Assembly (NCBI RefSeq): GCF_000725545.1
Contig: NZ_JNZP01000016.1
Location: forward strand, 62,001 to 126,000
Direction of reading: 5' to 3'
DNA length: 64,000 bases
DNA from: Streptomyces exfoliatus
GTDB taxonomy: Bacteria > Actinomycetota > Actinomycetes > Streptomycetales > Streptomycetaceae
Program-made: the position numbers and the translations under genes
The notes under the pieces: model-generated
The model's input: the letters and a program-made list of their open reading frames with translations, nothing else
Databases searched by the model: none
What the model was told of the DNA's origin: nothing
Shown here: positions 52,657 through 61,485 of the stretch, one piece after another
How positions within the stretch are numbered: the stretch's first letter is position 1
How the letters are laid out: the number at the start of each line of letters is the position of its first letter

Positions 52657-53379
52657 TTACGGAGCGGACGGCCGCGCATCCAAACCCGTTCGGGGGGCGT
52701 GGTCGAAGACACAGTCGCCGCACAGCCCCGCGCCGGGGCAGCGGTAGTAGAGACAGCAACTGGTACGGCGCAGCCGGGGGCCGCGGACCGTACCGGCGAG
52801 GTCCGGGTGGTCGAGGAGCCCGGAGACCAGGACGGCGCCCCGTTCGGCCGCCTCCGGGCGGCCGTGGGCGCGGGCCCAGCGGGTCAGCTCGCGCAGGGCT
52901 CCGGCGAGAGCCGAGCCCGCGTTGCCCCACAGCAGGCGCGGGGAGATCCGTCCGTCGCGGCGCAGCGCGGCATGCAGCGGGACGAGGTGGGCCTCCTGGA
53001 CGGCCGCGCGGAGCTGGTCCACGGTGGCCGGGCGGGTCACGCGGCCGGCCCACCACAGGTCGTCGGGCGCGGACAGCGCCCCGTCCCAGTACAGCTCGCC
53101 GGGGTCGAGGTCGGGGAAGCGGCCGTGCAGCGCGGCGGGGCCGAGGGCGGTCGACCAGAGCCGGGCCGCGAGCCCGAGGTGGGCGACGGAGGCGCCGACG
53201 CGCCGCTCGGGGGCACCGAGCCGGGCGGTGACCCGGTCCACGCGCGCGTGCAGGGGGCCGTCCTCCCCCGCGTACAGCCGCGCGAGCGGGCGGTGTGCGC
53301 CGCCGGTCTCCGGCACCGTGGTGCGCAGGGCGAAGAATCCGCCCGGCGATTCGCTCTCACCGGGGTCCACGAGATCCAC
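52657..53379 (-). CDS. FhuF-like [2Fe-2S] protein (siderophore-iron reductase type)
   Basis: Protein of 240 residues from GTG 53379 with GAGAGGAC upstream. The C-terminus TSCCLYYRCPGAGLCGDCVF carries the CC-x-C-x-C ligands of the FhuF family, which reduce ferric siderophores after uptake. LGLAARLWSTALGPAALHG and LYWDGALSAPDDLWW are conserved helical segments. No siderophore transporter is adjacent. It lies 60 bases upstream of the SDR gene in the same direction. Confidence 0.85.
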   Translation of the reverse strand: MDLVDPGESESPGGFFALRTTVPETGGAHRPLARLYAGEDGPLHARVDRVTARLGAPERRVGASVAHLGLAARLWSTALGPAALHGRFPDLDPGELYWDGALSAPDDLWWAGRVTRPATVDQLRAAVQEAHLVPLHAALRRDGRISPRLLWGNAGSALAGALRELTRWARAHGRPEAAERGAVLVSGLLDHPDLAGTVRGPRLRRTSCCLYYRCPGAGLCGDCVFDHAPRTGLDARPSAP

Positions 53380-53595
53380 GCGCGCGTCCTCTCTGGTCGT
53401 GGCAGGCCGTCGATTTTTCCGCCCACGTTAGCTCCCTTTCACGACTCCCCCGACGGCTCGAAAAGGACCCTTTACATCCGTTCTGACCTGCGCGGGCGTA
53501 CGTCTCCAGGCGTACGCGACGGCCGCATACTGCGACGGCGGTACCCGTGAAGACGTCCCCTGGGACGACGACGCGATCGGCCGGGAAGAGAGATC

Positions 53596-54576
53596 GTGGA
53601 AGGTATGAGCCCCCTCCTGCTGTCCGTCCTCCTGGCCCTGGTGTCGGCGGTCGCCTACGCGGCCGCGGCGATCGTGCAGGAGCGGGTCGCGGCCTCCGCC
53701 GCCGGTCCGCGCTACGCACCCCTGCGCAATCCGGTCTGGTGGGTGTCCGTCCTGCTCAACGGCCTCGGCGCCGCCCTGCACGTCGCGGCCCTGGCGTACG
53801 GCCCCCTCAGCCTGGTCCAGCCGCTGGGCGCCCTCACCATCGTCTTCGCGCTCCCGATGGCGGCCCTCTTCGTCGGCCGCAGGGCCGGACGGCGGGCCTG
53901 GCGCGGCGCGCTGATGGCCACGGTGGGCCTGGCGGGACTGCTCAGCCTCGCCGACGGCGCCGAGCCCCGGTCGCTGGCCGACGGCGCCCGTTGGCTGCTG
54001 ACCGTCTGCGTCCTCGGCGTGGTGGCCGGCCTGTTCACCGCGGCGCACCTCATAGGCAGGTCCGCGCTGCGCAGTGTCGTCCTCGCCGCCGCGGCGGGGG
54101 TCTCCTTCGGTATCGCCTCGGTGTTCACGAAGTCGGTGGCCGAGGAGTGGACGCCCGAGGCCCCGCTCGCGGAGTGGACCGGTCTGCTCGTGCTCTCGGC
54201 CCTGGCCGTGACGGGGCTGCTCCTCTCCCAGGCCTCCTACCGGGGCGCCGGCCTCGCCGCCCCGCTGGCGACGGTGACCGTGGTCAACCCGGTGGTGGCC
54301 GCCGCCGTCGGCCTGACCCTGTTCGGCGAGAGCTTCCGCTACGGCGCCGCGGGCACCGTCGCCGCGCTGATCTGCGGGGCGGTGGCCGCGGGCGGACTGA
54401 TCCAGCTCACGCTCGACCGGATGACGGTGCCGGCCGGGGCACCCTCGACGTCCGGGTCAGAGGGTGACTCCGCGGGCCCTGAGGTAGGCCAGGGGGTCGA
54501 TGTCGGAGCCGTACCCGGGTCCCGTCCGAACCTCGAAGTGGAGGTGCGGTCCCGAGCTGTTGCCGGTCGATCCTGA
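53596..54576 (+). CDS. DMT-type (EamA-like) membrane transporter
   Basis: Protein of 326 residues; GTG 53596 follows AAGAGAG and is preferred to ATG 53605. About nine helices (LLLSVLLALVSAVAYAAAAIV, VSVLLNGLGAALHVAALAYG, PLGALTIVFALPMAALFVG and others) in two repeats end near residue 276. The last 50 residues are hydrophilic and read across the 3' end of the convergent rpfD gene, a 120-bp overlap. Substrate unknown. It may be an exporter of small metabolites. Confidence 0.8.
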   Translation: MEGMSPLLLSVLLALVSAVAYAAAAIVQERVAASAAGPRYAPLRNPVWWVSVLLNGLGAALHVAALAYGPLSLVQPLGALTIVFALPMAALFVGRRAGRRAWRGALMATVGLAGLLSLADGAEPRSLADGARWLLTVCVLGVVAGLFTAAHLIGRSALRSVVLAAAAGVSFGIASVFTKSVAEEWTPEAPLAEWTGLLVLSALAVTGLLLSQASYRGAGLAAPLATVTVVNPVVAAAVGLTLFGESFRYGAAGTVAALICGAVAAGGLIQLTLDRMTVPAGAPSTSGSEGDSAGPEVGQGVDVGAVPGSRPNLEVEVRSRAVAGRS

Positions 54577-55869
54577 GCGCCCGATGCGCTGCCCGGCCTG
54601 CACCCGCTGCCCCTCGCGGACGGTGAGCGCGGAGAGGTGCGCGTACTGGCTGAAGCGGCCGTCGTCGTGGCGGAGCACGATCTGGTAGCCGTACGCGCCG
54701 CCCCATCCGGAGGACACGATCCGGCCGGCGGCCACGGCCTTCACCGACGTGCCGGTGGGCACGGGGAAGTCGACGCCCGTGTGGTAGCCGCTGGACCAGG
54801 AGGAGCCGCGGGTGCCGTAGCGGGTGCCGATGCCCGCGGAGACGGGGGCCGAGTACTCCTCCTTGTCCGCGGCGGGGGGCCGCGTCTGGGACACGGGTTT
54901 CGTGCGGGGCTTGGTGCTCGGCTTGCTGGTCGTTCCGGAGCTGGGCCTGGTGCTCGGCTTGGCGCTGGGCTTGGTAGTGGGTTTGGCGATCGGCTTGCTG
55001 CTGGGCTTCGTCGTCTGTCCCGGCGCGGGCCTGGTGGGGGGCTTCGCGGGAGGCGCGGTGGCGGTGGGCGTCCTGGGAGGGGACGTCTTCGCCGGGGGTG
55101 TCTTCGCCGGGGACGTCTTCGGGGACGCGGCCTTCGGCGGGGGCGTGGCCGCCGGCGCGGCCTTCTTCGGCTGCTTGGGCGCGGCGATGCGCAGGGTGAG
55201 CCGCTGGCCGGGGTGGATGAGGTCGGGGTCGGTGCCGACGACGGACCGGTTCGCGTCGTAGATCCGCTTCCAGCCGCCCTGGACGTGCTCCTCGCGGGCG
55301 ATCTTCGACAGGGAGTCGCCGGGTGTCACCGTGTACATCTCGCGGACCGTGGGCACGGAGGTCGGGCTCGCGTCCCTGGCCGGCTGTGCGGGCAGGGCGC
55401 GCTGTCCCGGCAGGGAGGCGGGTCTGACCGCGTTCCCGCCTGCCGGCGCCTTGGCCGCCGTACCGCCGGGGGCGATGTCCGGCGCGTCGCCGCCTCGGGC
55501 GAGGCCCGCGCGGGGGCCACAGGACGGCCAGGCGCCGGGCCCCTGGCCCTTGAGGACGCGTTCGGCGATGGCGATCTGCTGGTCCTTGGACGCCAGGTCG
55601 GCGCGCGGCGCGTAGTGCGTGCCGCCGTACCGCTCCCAGGTGGACTGACTGAACTGGAGGCCGCCGAAGTAGCCGTTGCCCGTGTTGATGCTCCAGTGGG
55701 AGGTCGACTCGCAGGCCGCGACCTTCTCCCAGACGTCGAGCGAGGCGGCCTGCACGGTGCCGGCGCCGATCAGCGGCAGCGCCATTCCGGCGCCTCCCGC
55801 GGTGACGGTCAGCGAGGCACGGTTGATCCGGCTCGGCTGGTGGCGACGGTGACGTCCGCGTACGGCCAT
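54457..55869 (-). CDS. rpfD: Rpf transglycosylase-LysM-M23 endopeptidase (RpfD-like)
   Basis: Protein of 470 residues. The start MAVRGRHRRHQPSRI at 55869 has AAGGGGGG upstream. A signal peptide (ASLTVTAGGAGMALPLIG) is followed by the Rpf lysozyme-like domain (WEKVAACESTSHWSINTGNG, the Glu being catalytic), LysM at about 190-240 (YTVTPGDSLSKIAREEHVQG), a long Lys/Pro/Thr linker, and the M23 domain (HTGVDFPVP, FSQYAHLSAL, GPHLHFEV with zinc ligands). It should cut glycan strands and stem peptides. S. coelicolor RpfD (SCO0974) has, as I recall, this architecture and helps spore germination. Confidence 0.85.
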   Translation of the reverse strand: MAVRGRHRRHQPSRINRASLTVTAGGAGMALPLIGAGTVQAASLDVWEKVAACESTSHWSINTGNGYFGGLQFSQSTWERYGGTHYAPRADLASKDQQIAIAERVLKGQGPGAWPSCGPRAGLARGGDAPDIAPGGTAAKAPAGGNAVRPASLPGQRALPAQPARDASPTSVPTVREMYTVTPGDSLSKIAREEHVQGGWKRIYDANRSVVGTDPDLIHPGQRLTLRIAAPKQPKKAAPAATPPPKAASPKTSPAKTPPAKTSPPRTPTATAPPAKPPTRPAPGQTTKPSSKPIAKPTTKPSAKPSTRPSSGTTSKPSTKPRTKPVSQTRPPAADKEEYSAPVSAGIGTRYGTRGSSWSSGYHTGVDFPVPTGTSVKAVAAGRIVSSGWGGAYGYQIVLRHDDGRFSQYAHLSALTVREGQRVQAGQRIGRSGSTGNSSGPHLHFEVRTGPGYGSDIDPLAYLRARGVTL

Positions 55870-55959
55870 GGGCCCCCCTTGAACACAGCGACAGCCGTCC
55901 AAGTTAGGGGTGGCGCACGCTCCGTGACAAGGGATTCGCGAAAGCTCAACGTCCTTCCG

Positions 55960-56169
55960 TCACCTCTGCGTTGACGCGGGACGGCGGCCGGCGGGGCCCG
56001 GCTGGGGCTGAGGCTCGGGTTCCGGTACGGGTCCGCCGGGCTGCGGCGCCGGGCCGGGTTCGGGGTCCGGGGGTACCGGTACCGGGTTCGGCGGGGGGAC
56101 CGGCGGCGGTGTCGGCACCGGCGGCGGAATGGGCGAGGGCGGCAGCGGATCGGGATACGGATGCGTCAT
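55960..56169 (-). CDS. Small proline-rich protein
   Basis: A 69-residue frame from ATG 56169, with GAAAGG before it, begins MTHPYPDPLPPSPIPPP and continues as PVPEPEPQPQPGP repeats, 40% Pro or more, without signal or membrane segment. It lies upstream of rpfD on the same strand. Low complexity limits certainty, but start context and Streptomyces-like codon use favour a real gene. Confidence 0.5.
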   Translation of the reverse strand: MTHPYPDPLPPSPIPPPVPTPPPVPPPNPVPVPPDPEPGPAPQPGGPVPEPEPQPQPGPAGRRPASTQR

Positions 56170-56254
56170 GACGGGCCTTTCGGTCGACGGGTCCCTCCTA
56201 TCCCAGGGTGACCCGGCAAACCCTGTCACGCCCGGCGGATCCCGCCCTTCGGGG

Positions 56255-56932
56255 TCAGGCGCCGGCCTTGGCGGCACGGGCCGCGGCCACGGCGCCGGCG
56301 GCCGCCGCGAGCCCGGGGCGGGGGCTCGCGAGGACGGGCCGCCGGGTGGTCATCCGCTCGACGGCGTCCGCCATGGACGCCTGGGCGAGCACGACGACGC
56401 TGCCGTCCGCGGGGGGCGCCGCGTCGACGGCCGCCGCCACGGCGTCGAGGTATCCGTCCCGGTCCCCCGCCTCGAACCGCTCCCAGGCGCCCTCGACCAC
56501 GGCGGTGCTGACGACGGAGGTGTCCGGTCCGGACTCCTCGGCGATGAGGGCGACGGTGGGCTCCAGGGTGGAGTGGAGGGCGGCCACCACGACGATGCGG
56601 CGGAAGCGGGCGGCCTCGGCGGCCATGGGCCGGTCCACGCGGAGCACGGGCACGCCGAGGGGGCCGGCCTGCCGCTCGGCGACCCCGCCGATCGTGGAGC
56701 AGGTGCAGAGCACGGCGTCGGCGCCGCCCGCGACAGCCGCCGCGAGGGCGGCGGCCACGGCCCCGGCGACCGCGTCGGGGCCCGCTTCCCGGGCCCGTAC
56801 GAGCAGCTCCTCGTCGACGAGGTGGCGCAGGACGAGCCCGGGGTGGTGCCGGTCCCGCAACCCGTCGAAGACGGGGACGTGGACCGGTGAGGTGTGCAGC
56901 AGGGCGAGGGTGCCGGCCGTGCCCGTGGTCAC
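56255..56932 (-). CDS. Aspartate/glutamate racemase-family protein
   Basis: Protein of about 225 residues; GTG 56932 overlaps the GNAT stop as GTGA. It begins MTTGTAGTLALLHTSPVHVPVF and carries ADAVLCTCSTIGGVAE, where Cys is the likely catalytic residue, and VVVLAQASMADAV in place of the second Cys. The second family Cys is therefore not evident, so racemase activity is in doubt. The Ala-rich tail ends AAARAAKAGA. It is the third gene of the panD operon. Confidence 0.75.
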   Translation of the reverse strand: MTTGTAGTLALLHTSPVHVPVFDGLRDRHHPGLVLRHLVDEELLVRAREAGPDAVAGAVAAALAAAVAGGADAVLCTCSTIGGVAERQAGPLGVPVLRVDRPMAAEAARFRRIVVVAALHSTLEPTVALIAEESGPDTSVVSTAVVEGAWERFEAGDRDGYLDAVAAAVDAAPPADGSVVVLAQASMADAVERMTTRRPVLASPRPGLAAAAGAVAAARAAKAGA

Positions 56933-57273
56933 CACAGGTCGGGGGTGGCCTTGAGCTGGAGCTTCGCCGCGCGGACCACGTCGGCCGCGGGGACCGGGGC
57001 CTCGTCGGGGTGACGCTCGGCCCACTTGGCGGCGTAGGGGCAGAGCGGTACGACGGGAACGCCCTCGCCCGCGGCGATCGTGTAGAACTCGCGCACGAGC
57101 GCTCCGGCGATCCCCTTGCCCTCGTGGCCCTCCTCGACGATCGTGTGCACCGCCACGAGGGCGTGGGGCTCGGCGTCCAGGACGAAGTAGACGACGACAC
57201 CGACGAAGGTGTCGTCCTCGAACGCCTCGAGGCGTCCGTTCGTCCGGTCGTCGCGGATCTTCAGCTCGGCCAT
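56929..57273 (-). CDS. Small GNAT acetyltransferase (COG2388-like) in the panD operon
   Basis: Protein of 114 residues with GGGAG nine bases before the ATG. It reads MAELKIRDDRTNGRLEAFED, then VVVYFVLDAEPHALVAVHTIVEEGHEGKGIAGALVREFY with the acetyl-CoA loop EGKGIAGAL, and VPLCPYAAKWAERHPD. It lies 28 bases after panD and is coupled to the racemase-like gene. A GNAT protein (PanZ/PanM) activates PanD maturation in E. coli, so a regulatory role is conceivable, although this is a different GNAT subfamily. Confidence 0.8.
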   Translation of the reverse strand: MAELKIRDDRTNGRLEAFEDDTFVGVVVYFVLDAEPHALVAVHTIVEEGHEGKGIAGALVREFYTIAAGEGVPVVPLCPYAAKWAERHPDEAPVPAADVVRAAKLQLKATPDLW

Positions 57274-57301
57274 GCGGTACGTCTCCCTCGGTCCGGACGG
57301 T

Positions 57302-57727
57302 TCAGATCTGCGCGGGCACCGCGTGCGGGCCGCGCACCGTGTCACTGCCGGGAACGGGCGCCGACGCGTCGCTCCCCAGCTCCACGATGCGGTTGTCGCC
57401 GTCGACGTGCACGACGCGCGGAACCAGCGTCCGGGCCTCGGCGTCCTCGACCTGCGCGTAGCTGATGAGGATCACGAGGTCGCCGGGGTGCACGAGGTGG
57501 GCGGCGGCGCCGTTGATCCCGATGACCCCGGAACCGCGCTCGCCCTCGATGACGTAGGTCTCCAGGCGGGCCCCGTTGTCGATGTCGACGATGTGCACCA
57601 GCTCACCGGGGAGGAGGTCGGCCGCCTCCATCAGGTCCGCGTCGATGGTGACGGAACCGACGTAGTGCAGGTCCGCCTGGGTCACGGTCGCCCGGTGGAT
57701 CTTGGACTTGAACAGAGTGCGCAGCAC
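57302..57727 (-). CDS. panD: Aspartate 1-decarboxylase
   Basis: Protein of 141 residues from GTG 57727 with GAGGAG upstream. It begins [20 protein letters not shown] and has the self-cleavage site Gly24-Ser25 in YVGSVTID that forms the pyruvoyl cofactor. [21 protein letters not shown] and Lys9/Arg of the active site are present. It makes beta-alanine for pantothenate. It leads an operon with a GNAT and a racemase-like gene. Confidence 0.96.
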   Translation of the reverse strand: MLRTLFKSKIHRATVTQADLHYVGSVTIDADLMEAADLLPGELVHIVDIDNGARLETYVIEGERGSGVIGINGAAAHLVHPGDLVILISYAQVEDAEARTLVPRVVHVDGDNRIVELGSDASAPVPGSDTVRGPHAVPAQI

Positions 57728-58212
57728 TGTGGACTCCTCTAAGACGGCTCCCTGCCTGCTTCGTGCAGGTCAAGGGCGTTCTCGACCTTACACCGACACC
57801 CCCGTCCGATGTTTGTGAGGAACATCGCTCCGGTGGGGCTAGACGGCTTCCCACCTGGGCTTTCCCTTCGCATCGGCGCCTGTTGGGACGACCGTCCCGG
57901 AACGCGCGGGGACTCATGCTGCCCGGTTGCCGACTTACCTGATGAGCCATCAGACATGCGGGAGGCCCCTCTGCACACACGGATGACGTGCGCCCACGCA
58001 CCTCCGACCTGTCGGCACTGACCTCGCTCTGGCTCACGGAACACGGCCCCTTTGGCCATCAACCGGTCGACGCTCGACCGCTCCGGAAGTCGGCTCTCTG
58101 GTTGCCGCCCGCCCGAGGCCCCTCGGCAGCGCGGAACTCGCGAGCGAGGCGGGGCCGAGGCACCGACGCCGGCCCGCCCGGGCCGAAGCCAAGGTCACGC
58201 GCCGCTGCGCCC
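57728..58212. other. Non-coding region upstream of panD
   Basis: These 485 bases include the panD promoter. CCTGC-TTCGT-GCAGG is a small hairpin at about 57750, and CTGATG-AGC-CATCAG a second near 57940. I see no gene. Confidence 0.5.
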
Positions 58213-59418
58213 TTGCGTGCGCCCGCCCTCGTCCCGATCCAGCGCACGGAGCTGCCCAAGCAGTTCGGCGTGACCGTCTGGGACGTGCTCCACACTCGCG
58301 CGGGCCACCTCCCTGTCATGGCGTGGAGCGGGCCGGGGACTGGCGGAGCACTGGGGTGCGCTCAAGTACACCCAGGCCCTGGCCGGCGGCGGAGACTCCT
58401 TCCTCGGTCTCACCGACGAGGGCCATCGCATCGCGGACCACTACACGTCGCTGCAGTCCGGCGAGCTCGGCATCGGCTTCGCGCTCACCCTCGCCGAGCA
58501 CCTCCTGCGCCGCCGTTTCCCCGGCCACTCGGTGACGATCGTCCCCGCCGACACGGCGTTGCGCGCGGGCTGGGCCCTCACCAGCCGGGACAGGGGCGAG
58601 AAGGTGAAGTACCGCTACCGGCCCCACTACTTCGCCGAGGTCTGGCAGCCGGGCGAGGCGTCCCGCGTCTCCCCCTCGCCTGCAAGGGAAACCACGGCAA
58701 CTCCGCTGCCTCCGCCGACCAGCTGGCCTCCGCCTCCGTCCACACCGAAGCGGTCCACATCGGTGCGTGGAACGAGACCCCGGCCCTGCTGTTCAGCACG
58801 GAGATCCCGACGGACGGGGGCACGATGGCCGTCCACGCCCTTGAGGCGCCGGGCAGCGGCGGCCGGTTGTCCCCGGCGGAGGGCCGGGAGCCGAAGCTGA
58901 ACGCGTCTCCGACGCAGGCGAACGTGATGCCGGACATCCACCCGCCGGCCAAGGGCCTGGTGGCTCCCGATCCGGTGCGGGGCTGCCACGTGCAGCCGAA
59001 GGACTTCGCCTGGTTCCAGGAGTCTCTGGCCCACACCACCGCGGGCTCCGGCCACGCCACCGCCCGCCACCTCACCGAGCGGCAGGGTCACAAACGCTTC
59101 ACCGGCCTCGAACACGCGGCCAGCACGAGTGTGCAGGACGCTGCCCACACGCTCCTGGGGACCGAGTACGTCGGCACCGACCACGTCTTCCGCCTGAACG
59201 GTCCTCGCGTCGAGGCGTTCTCCGGCGTGGACCAGGCACTCTTCCGTCTCCTCGCCAGGGGCGACGTCGAGGAGTACCGCGCCGTCGTCCACGCCGGCCG
59301 CGGCACCCGCCCCCGGCTCACCTTCGACAAGCACTGGGGCGGTCCCGTCTCCGTCCACGCCGACGGCTCCGTCTTCGCCCTGCGGTTGCCGCCGGGGAAG
59401 GACGAGAAGCCCCCGTAG
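58213..59418 (+). pseudogene. Frameshifted conserved hypothetical gene
   Basis: Three frames contribute consecutive pieces of one protein: IQRTELPKQFGVTVWDVLHT (58240 on), LAEHWGALKYTQALAGGGDS to YFAEVWQPGEASRVSP (58333-58670), and LACKGNHGNSAASADQLA to the end (58680-59418). Breaks lie near 58315-58335 and in the C5 run at about 58672, where one more C would restore frame. The intact relative, about 400 residues as I recall from Streptomyces, has no known function. The start is unclear; TTG 58213 is a placeholder. Genuine decay or base-calling error cannot be separated here. Confidence 0.7.
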
Positions 59419-59432
59419 GACCGGGGATCGCT

Positions 59433-59465
59433 GTCGGGGCCGCTCGCCTCGGAGCCGGCCCCGAC
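59433..59465. terminator. Convergent hairpin terminator
   Basis: GTCGGGGCCG and CGGCCCCGAC form a perfect 10-bp stem with a 13-base loop between the broken gene and the Nudix gene. Confidence 0.75.
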
Positions 59466-59488
59466 GGGATGTGGATCTGCCGGCAGGC

Positions 59489-59926
59489 TCAGAGCGGTAC
59501 CCCGGCTCCAATGCTCCCGGCGCCGATGGCTCCCCTCAGCACGTGGGCGATCTCCTCGGGCTTGAGGTCGATGCCGTCGAGCCCCTCCAAGGTCAGCGGG
59601 ACCTCCTCCAGCGCGTACTCGCCGCGGCCCTCGGCGCTGAACTCGGGGCCGGTGCGGTCGTCGAAGGACCAGGTCGCGATGCGGGCGAGGTAGAAGAGCT
59701 GGCGCTCGTCGTCGGCCTCCATCGTGTGGAGGAGGCGGATGATGTCGGCCTTTCCCGCGATCTCCTCGTGGATCTCCCGGTGGAGGGCGGCCTCCCTGGA
59801 CTCGTCGCTGGGCTCGACACCGCCGCCGGGCAGGACCCAGTACTCGGGGATGCCGGGCCTGGTGCGGCGGATGACCAGCATCGTGTCGTCGGCGGTGACG
59901 AGGACGGCGCGGACTCGTTCGATCAT
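59489..59926 (-). CDS. Nudix hydrolase
   Basis: Protein of 145 residues with AAGGAG before the ATG. The Nudix box GGGVEPSDESREAALHREIHEE lies at about 34-56 in agreement with GX5EX7REUXEEXGU (IAGKAD ends it). MIERVRAVLVTADDTMLVIRR and EYWVLPGG precede it. It hydrolyses a nucleoside diphosphate linked to another moiety; the substrate is undefined. The upstream sequence holds an SDR remnant, so the gene is now alone. Confidence 0.9.
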   Translation of the reverse strand: MIERVRAVLVTADDTMLVIRRTRPGIPEYWVLPGGGVEPSDESREAALHREIHEEIAGKADIIRLLHTMEADDERQLFYLARIATWSFDDRTGPEFSAEGRGEYALEEVPLTLEGLDGIDLKPEEIAHVLRGAIGAGSIGAGVPL

Positions 59927-59956
59927 TTCGGTTCGTCTCCTTGCTTGTTGACGGTC

Positions 59957-60150
59957 TCAGTGGAGCAGCCAGCCGCCGTCGACGTGAACGGACTCCCCGT
60001 GATGAACGAGGCGGAGGGGCCCACGAGGAACGCCACCAGGGCCGCAACGTCCTCGGGCCGGCCACGGCGCGGGACGCACTGGCGCTTGATCTGGTCCTCC
60101 GGCCGCGCACGGTGCCGGGCGGGGAGGGCGTTCGGTTCATCAGCTGCAGG
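59957..60150 (-). pseudogene. C-terminal remnant of an SDR gene
   Basis: Minus-strand HRARPEDQIKRQ and RRGRPEDVAALVAFLVGPSA then SFITGS is the usual end of a short-chain dehydrogenase. After a frame break at about 59998 it continues VHVDGGWLLH and stops at 59957. The N-terminal Rossmann fold and catalytic Tyr are missing. LQLMNRTP upstream may be a degraded continuation. Confidence 0.65.
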
Positions 60151-60525
60151 AGGTGTCCCATTACATACAAGCGCGACGATCCGGCTACCTCGGGGCCTCC
60201 CGGTGCCTTGCCGCCAGGTCAGGCAGGCACCGGGCGCCGGGTGCGGCGGGTGACCGCCCGGCGAGTCGCGCGGCGCCGGCCTGCCCGGTCCGGACGGAGG
60301 TCAGGGGTGGGGCGATGTCTTCGATCTCGCCGACCCGCTGTCGTTTCCGGCGGCGGGGGGTGGCCCCGGTGGGATCCGCCGCGTTCTCCGCCGATGAGAT
60401 GCGGACGCCGTCCCCTCCGGGCAGAGTGGGGAAGGACCTGTTCGTACCGAGGTGGTCCCCTGTGGTCCCGCGTGCTGGAGACGGGACGGACTGATGCGAG
60501 GATTGTCGTGACGTCGGAGTGATCG
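60151..60525. other. Non-coding region upstream of the PP2C gene
   Basis: It contains CCCGGTGCCT (60199-60208) and AGGCACCGGG (60225-60234), a perfect 10-bp hairpin, and presumably the promoter of the phosphatase gene. No convincing coding frame is present. Confidence 0.5.
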
Positions 60526-61368
60526 ATGTTCCGCAGACGGCCGGCCGACAGCAGCGAGGACCTTCTGGTCCGGCTCGGGTCGCTGACCGCCAGGGCGCGG
60601 GAGCTGGCCGAGACGCAGCGTTCCCGTGTCGAGCTCGCCGTGGCCCTGCAGCGCGACATGCTGCCCTCGGACCTGCCCAGTCTTCCGGGCGCCCGGCTGG
60701 CCGTCCGCTATGAGCCCGCCAACCACGGGCTCAACGTCGGCGGTGACTGGTACGACGCCTTCTCCCTGCCCGGCGGGCAGATCGGCATGTCCATCGGTGA
60801 CGTGCAGGGGCACAACATCGAGGCCGCCGCCTTCATGGGACAGGTCCGCGTGGCACTGCGCGCGCTGGCCTCCGTCACCGGAGACCCGGGAGAGCTGCTC
60901 GGTCGCACCAACGACCTGCTGATCTCGCTGGGCGCCGACCTCTTCGCCACCTGCACCTTCCTGCGGCTCGACCCCGCTGCCGGCACCCTGGAGTGCGCCC
61001 GGGCCGGTCACATCCCCTACATCTGGGCCACCACCGACGGCCGCTCCGGTATCGACGACAGCGAGGGCGGGCCTCCGCTCGGTGTGCTCCGCGGCGTCGA
61101 CTACCCGGCCACGCGCCACCGGCTCACCGCCGACGGTGTCTTCGTCCTCCTGACCGACGGGGTGGTGGAGGGGCCCTCGCTCCACGTCGACGAGGGTCTG
61201 GACCGGGTGACGCGGCTCGCCGGGATCACCGCCGTCGCCGGGCTGGACGTCGACGCGCTCGCCACCGCCGTCATGAAGCTGGCGGCCACGGTGGGGCACG
61301 AGGACGACGCGGCCGTCCTGGTCGTCGGCCATGACGGCGGTCCGGCCCGGTCGGCGGCCGAGGTGTGA
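60526..61368 (+). CDS. PP2C (SpoIIE-type) phosphatase
   Basis: Protein of 280 residues with GGAG before the ATG. A helical N-terminus (RLGSLTARARELAETQRSRVE) leads to ALQRDMLPSDLPSLPGARLAVRY, GGDWYDAFSLPGGQIGMSIGDVQGHN, FATCTFLRLDPA, LLTDGVVEGPSLHVDEGL and GHEDDAAVLVV. All metal-binding acids of SpoIIE phosphatases are present. It has no sensor domain of its own and no HATPase. The MASE1 membrane protein follows on the same strand, so a shared pathway is possible. Confidence 0.9.
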   Translation: MFRRRPADSSEDLLVRLGSLTARARELAETQRSRVELAVALQRDMLPSDLPSLPGARLAVRYEPANHGLNVGGDWYDAFSLPGGQIGMSIGDVQGHNIEAAAFMGQVRVALRALASVTGDPGELLGRTNDLLISLGADLFATCTFLRLDPAAGTLECARAGHIPYIWATTDGRSGIDDSEGGPPLGVLRGVDYPATRHRLTADGVFVLLTDGVVEGPSLHVDEGLDRVTRLAGITAVAGLDVDALATAVMKLAATVGHEDDAAVLVVGHDGGPARSAAEV

Positions 61369-61485
61369 GGGGAGGGGGCTCACCTCGGGACGGGTCGGTC
61401 CTCGGACCGCCCCGGGCCCGTGCCGTACGGCGGCGCCCGACACGCAGGGGGCCTTGACCGGTCGTGGCGGCCCGGCCGGTGTCTG

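Noticed and set aside
55870..55960. ydaO c-di-AMP riboswitch before rpfD
   Set aside because: The leader is only about 90 bases and I could not identify the conserved core.
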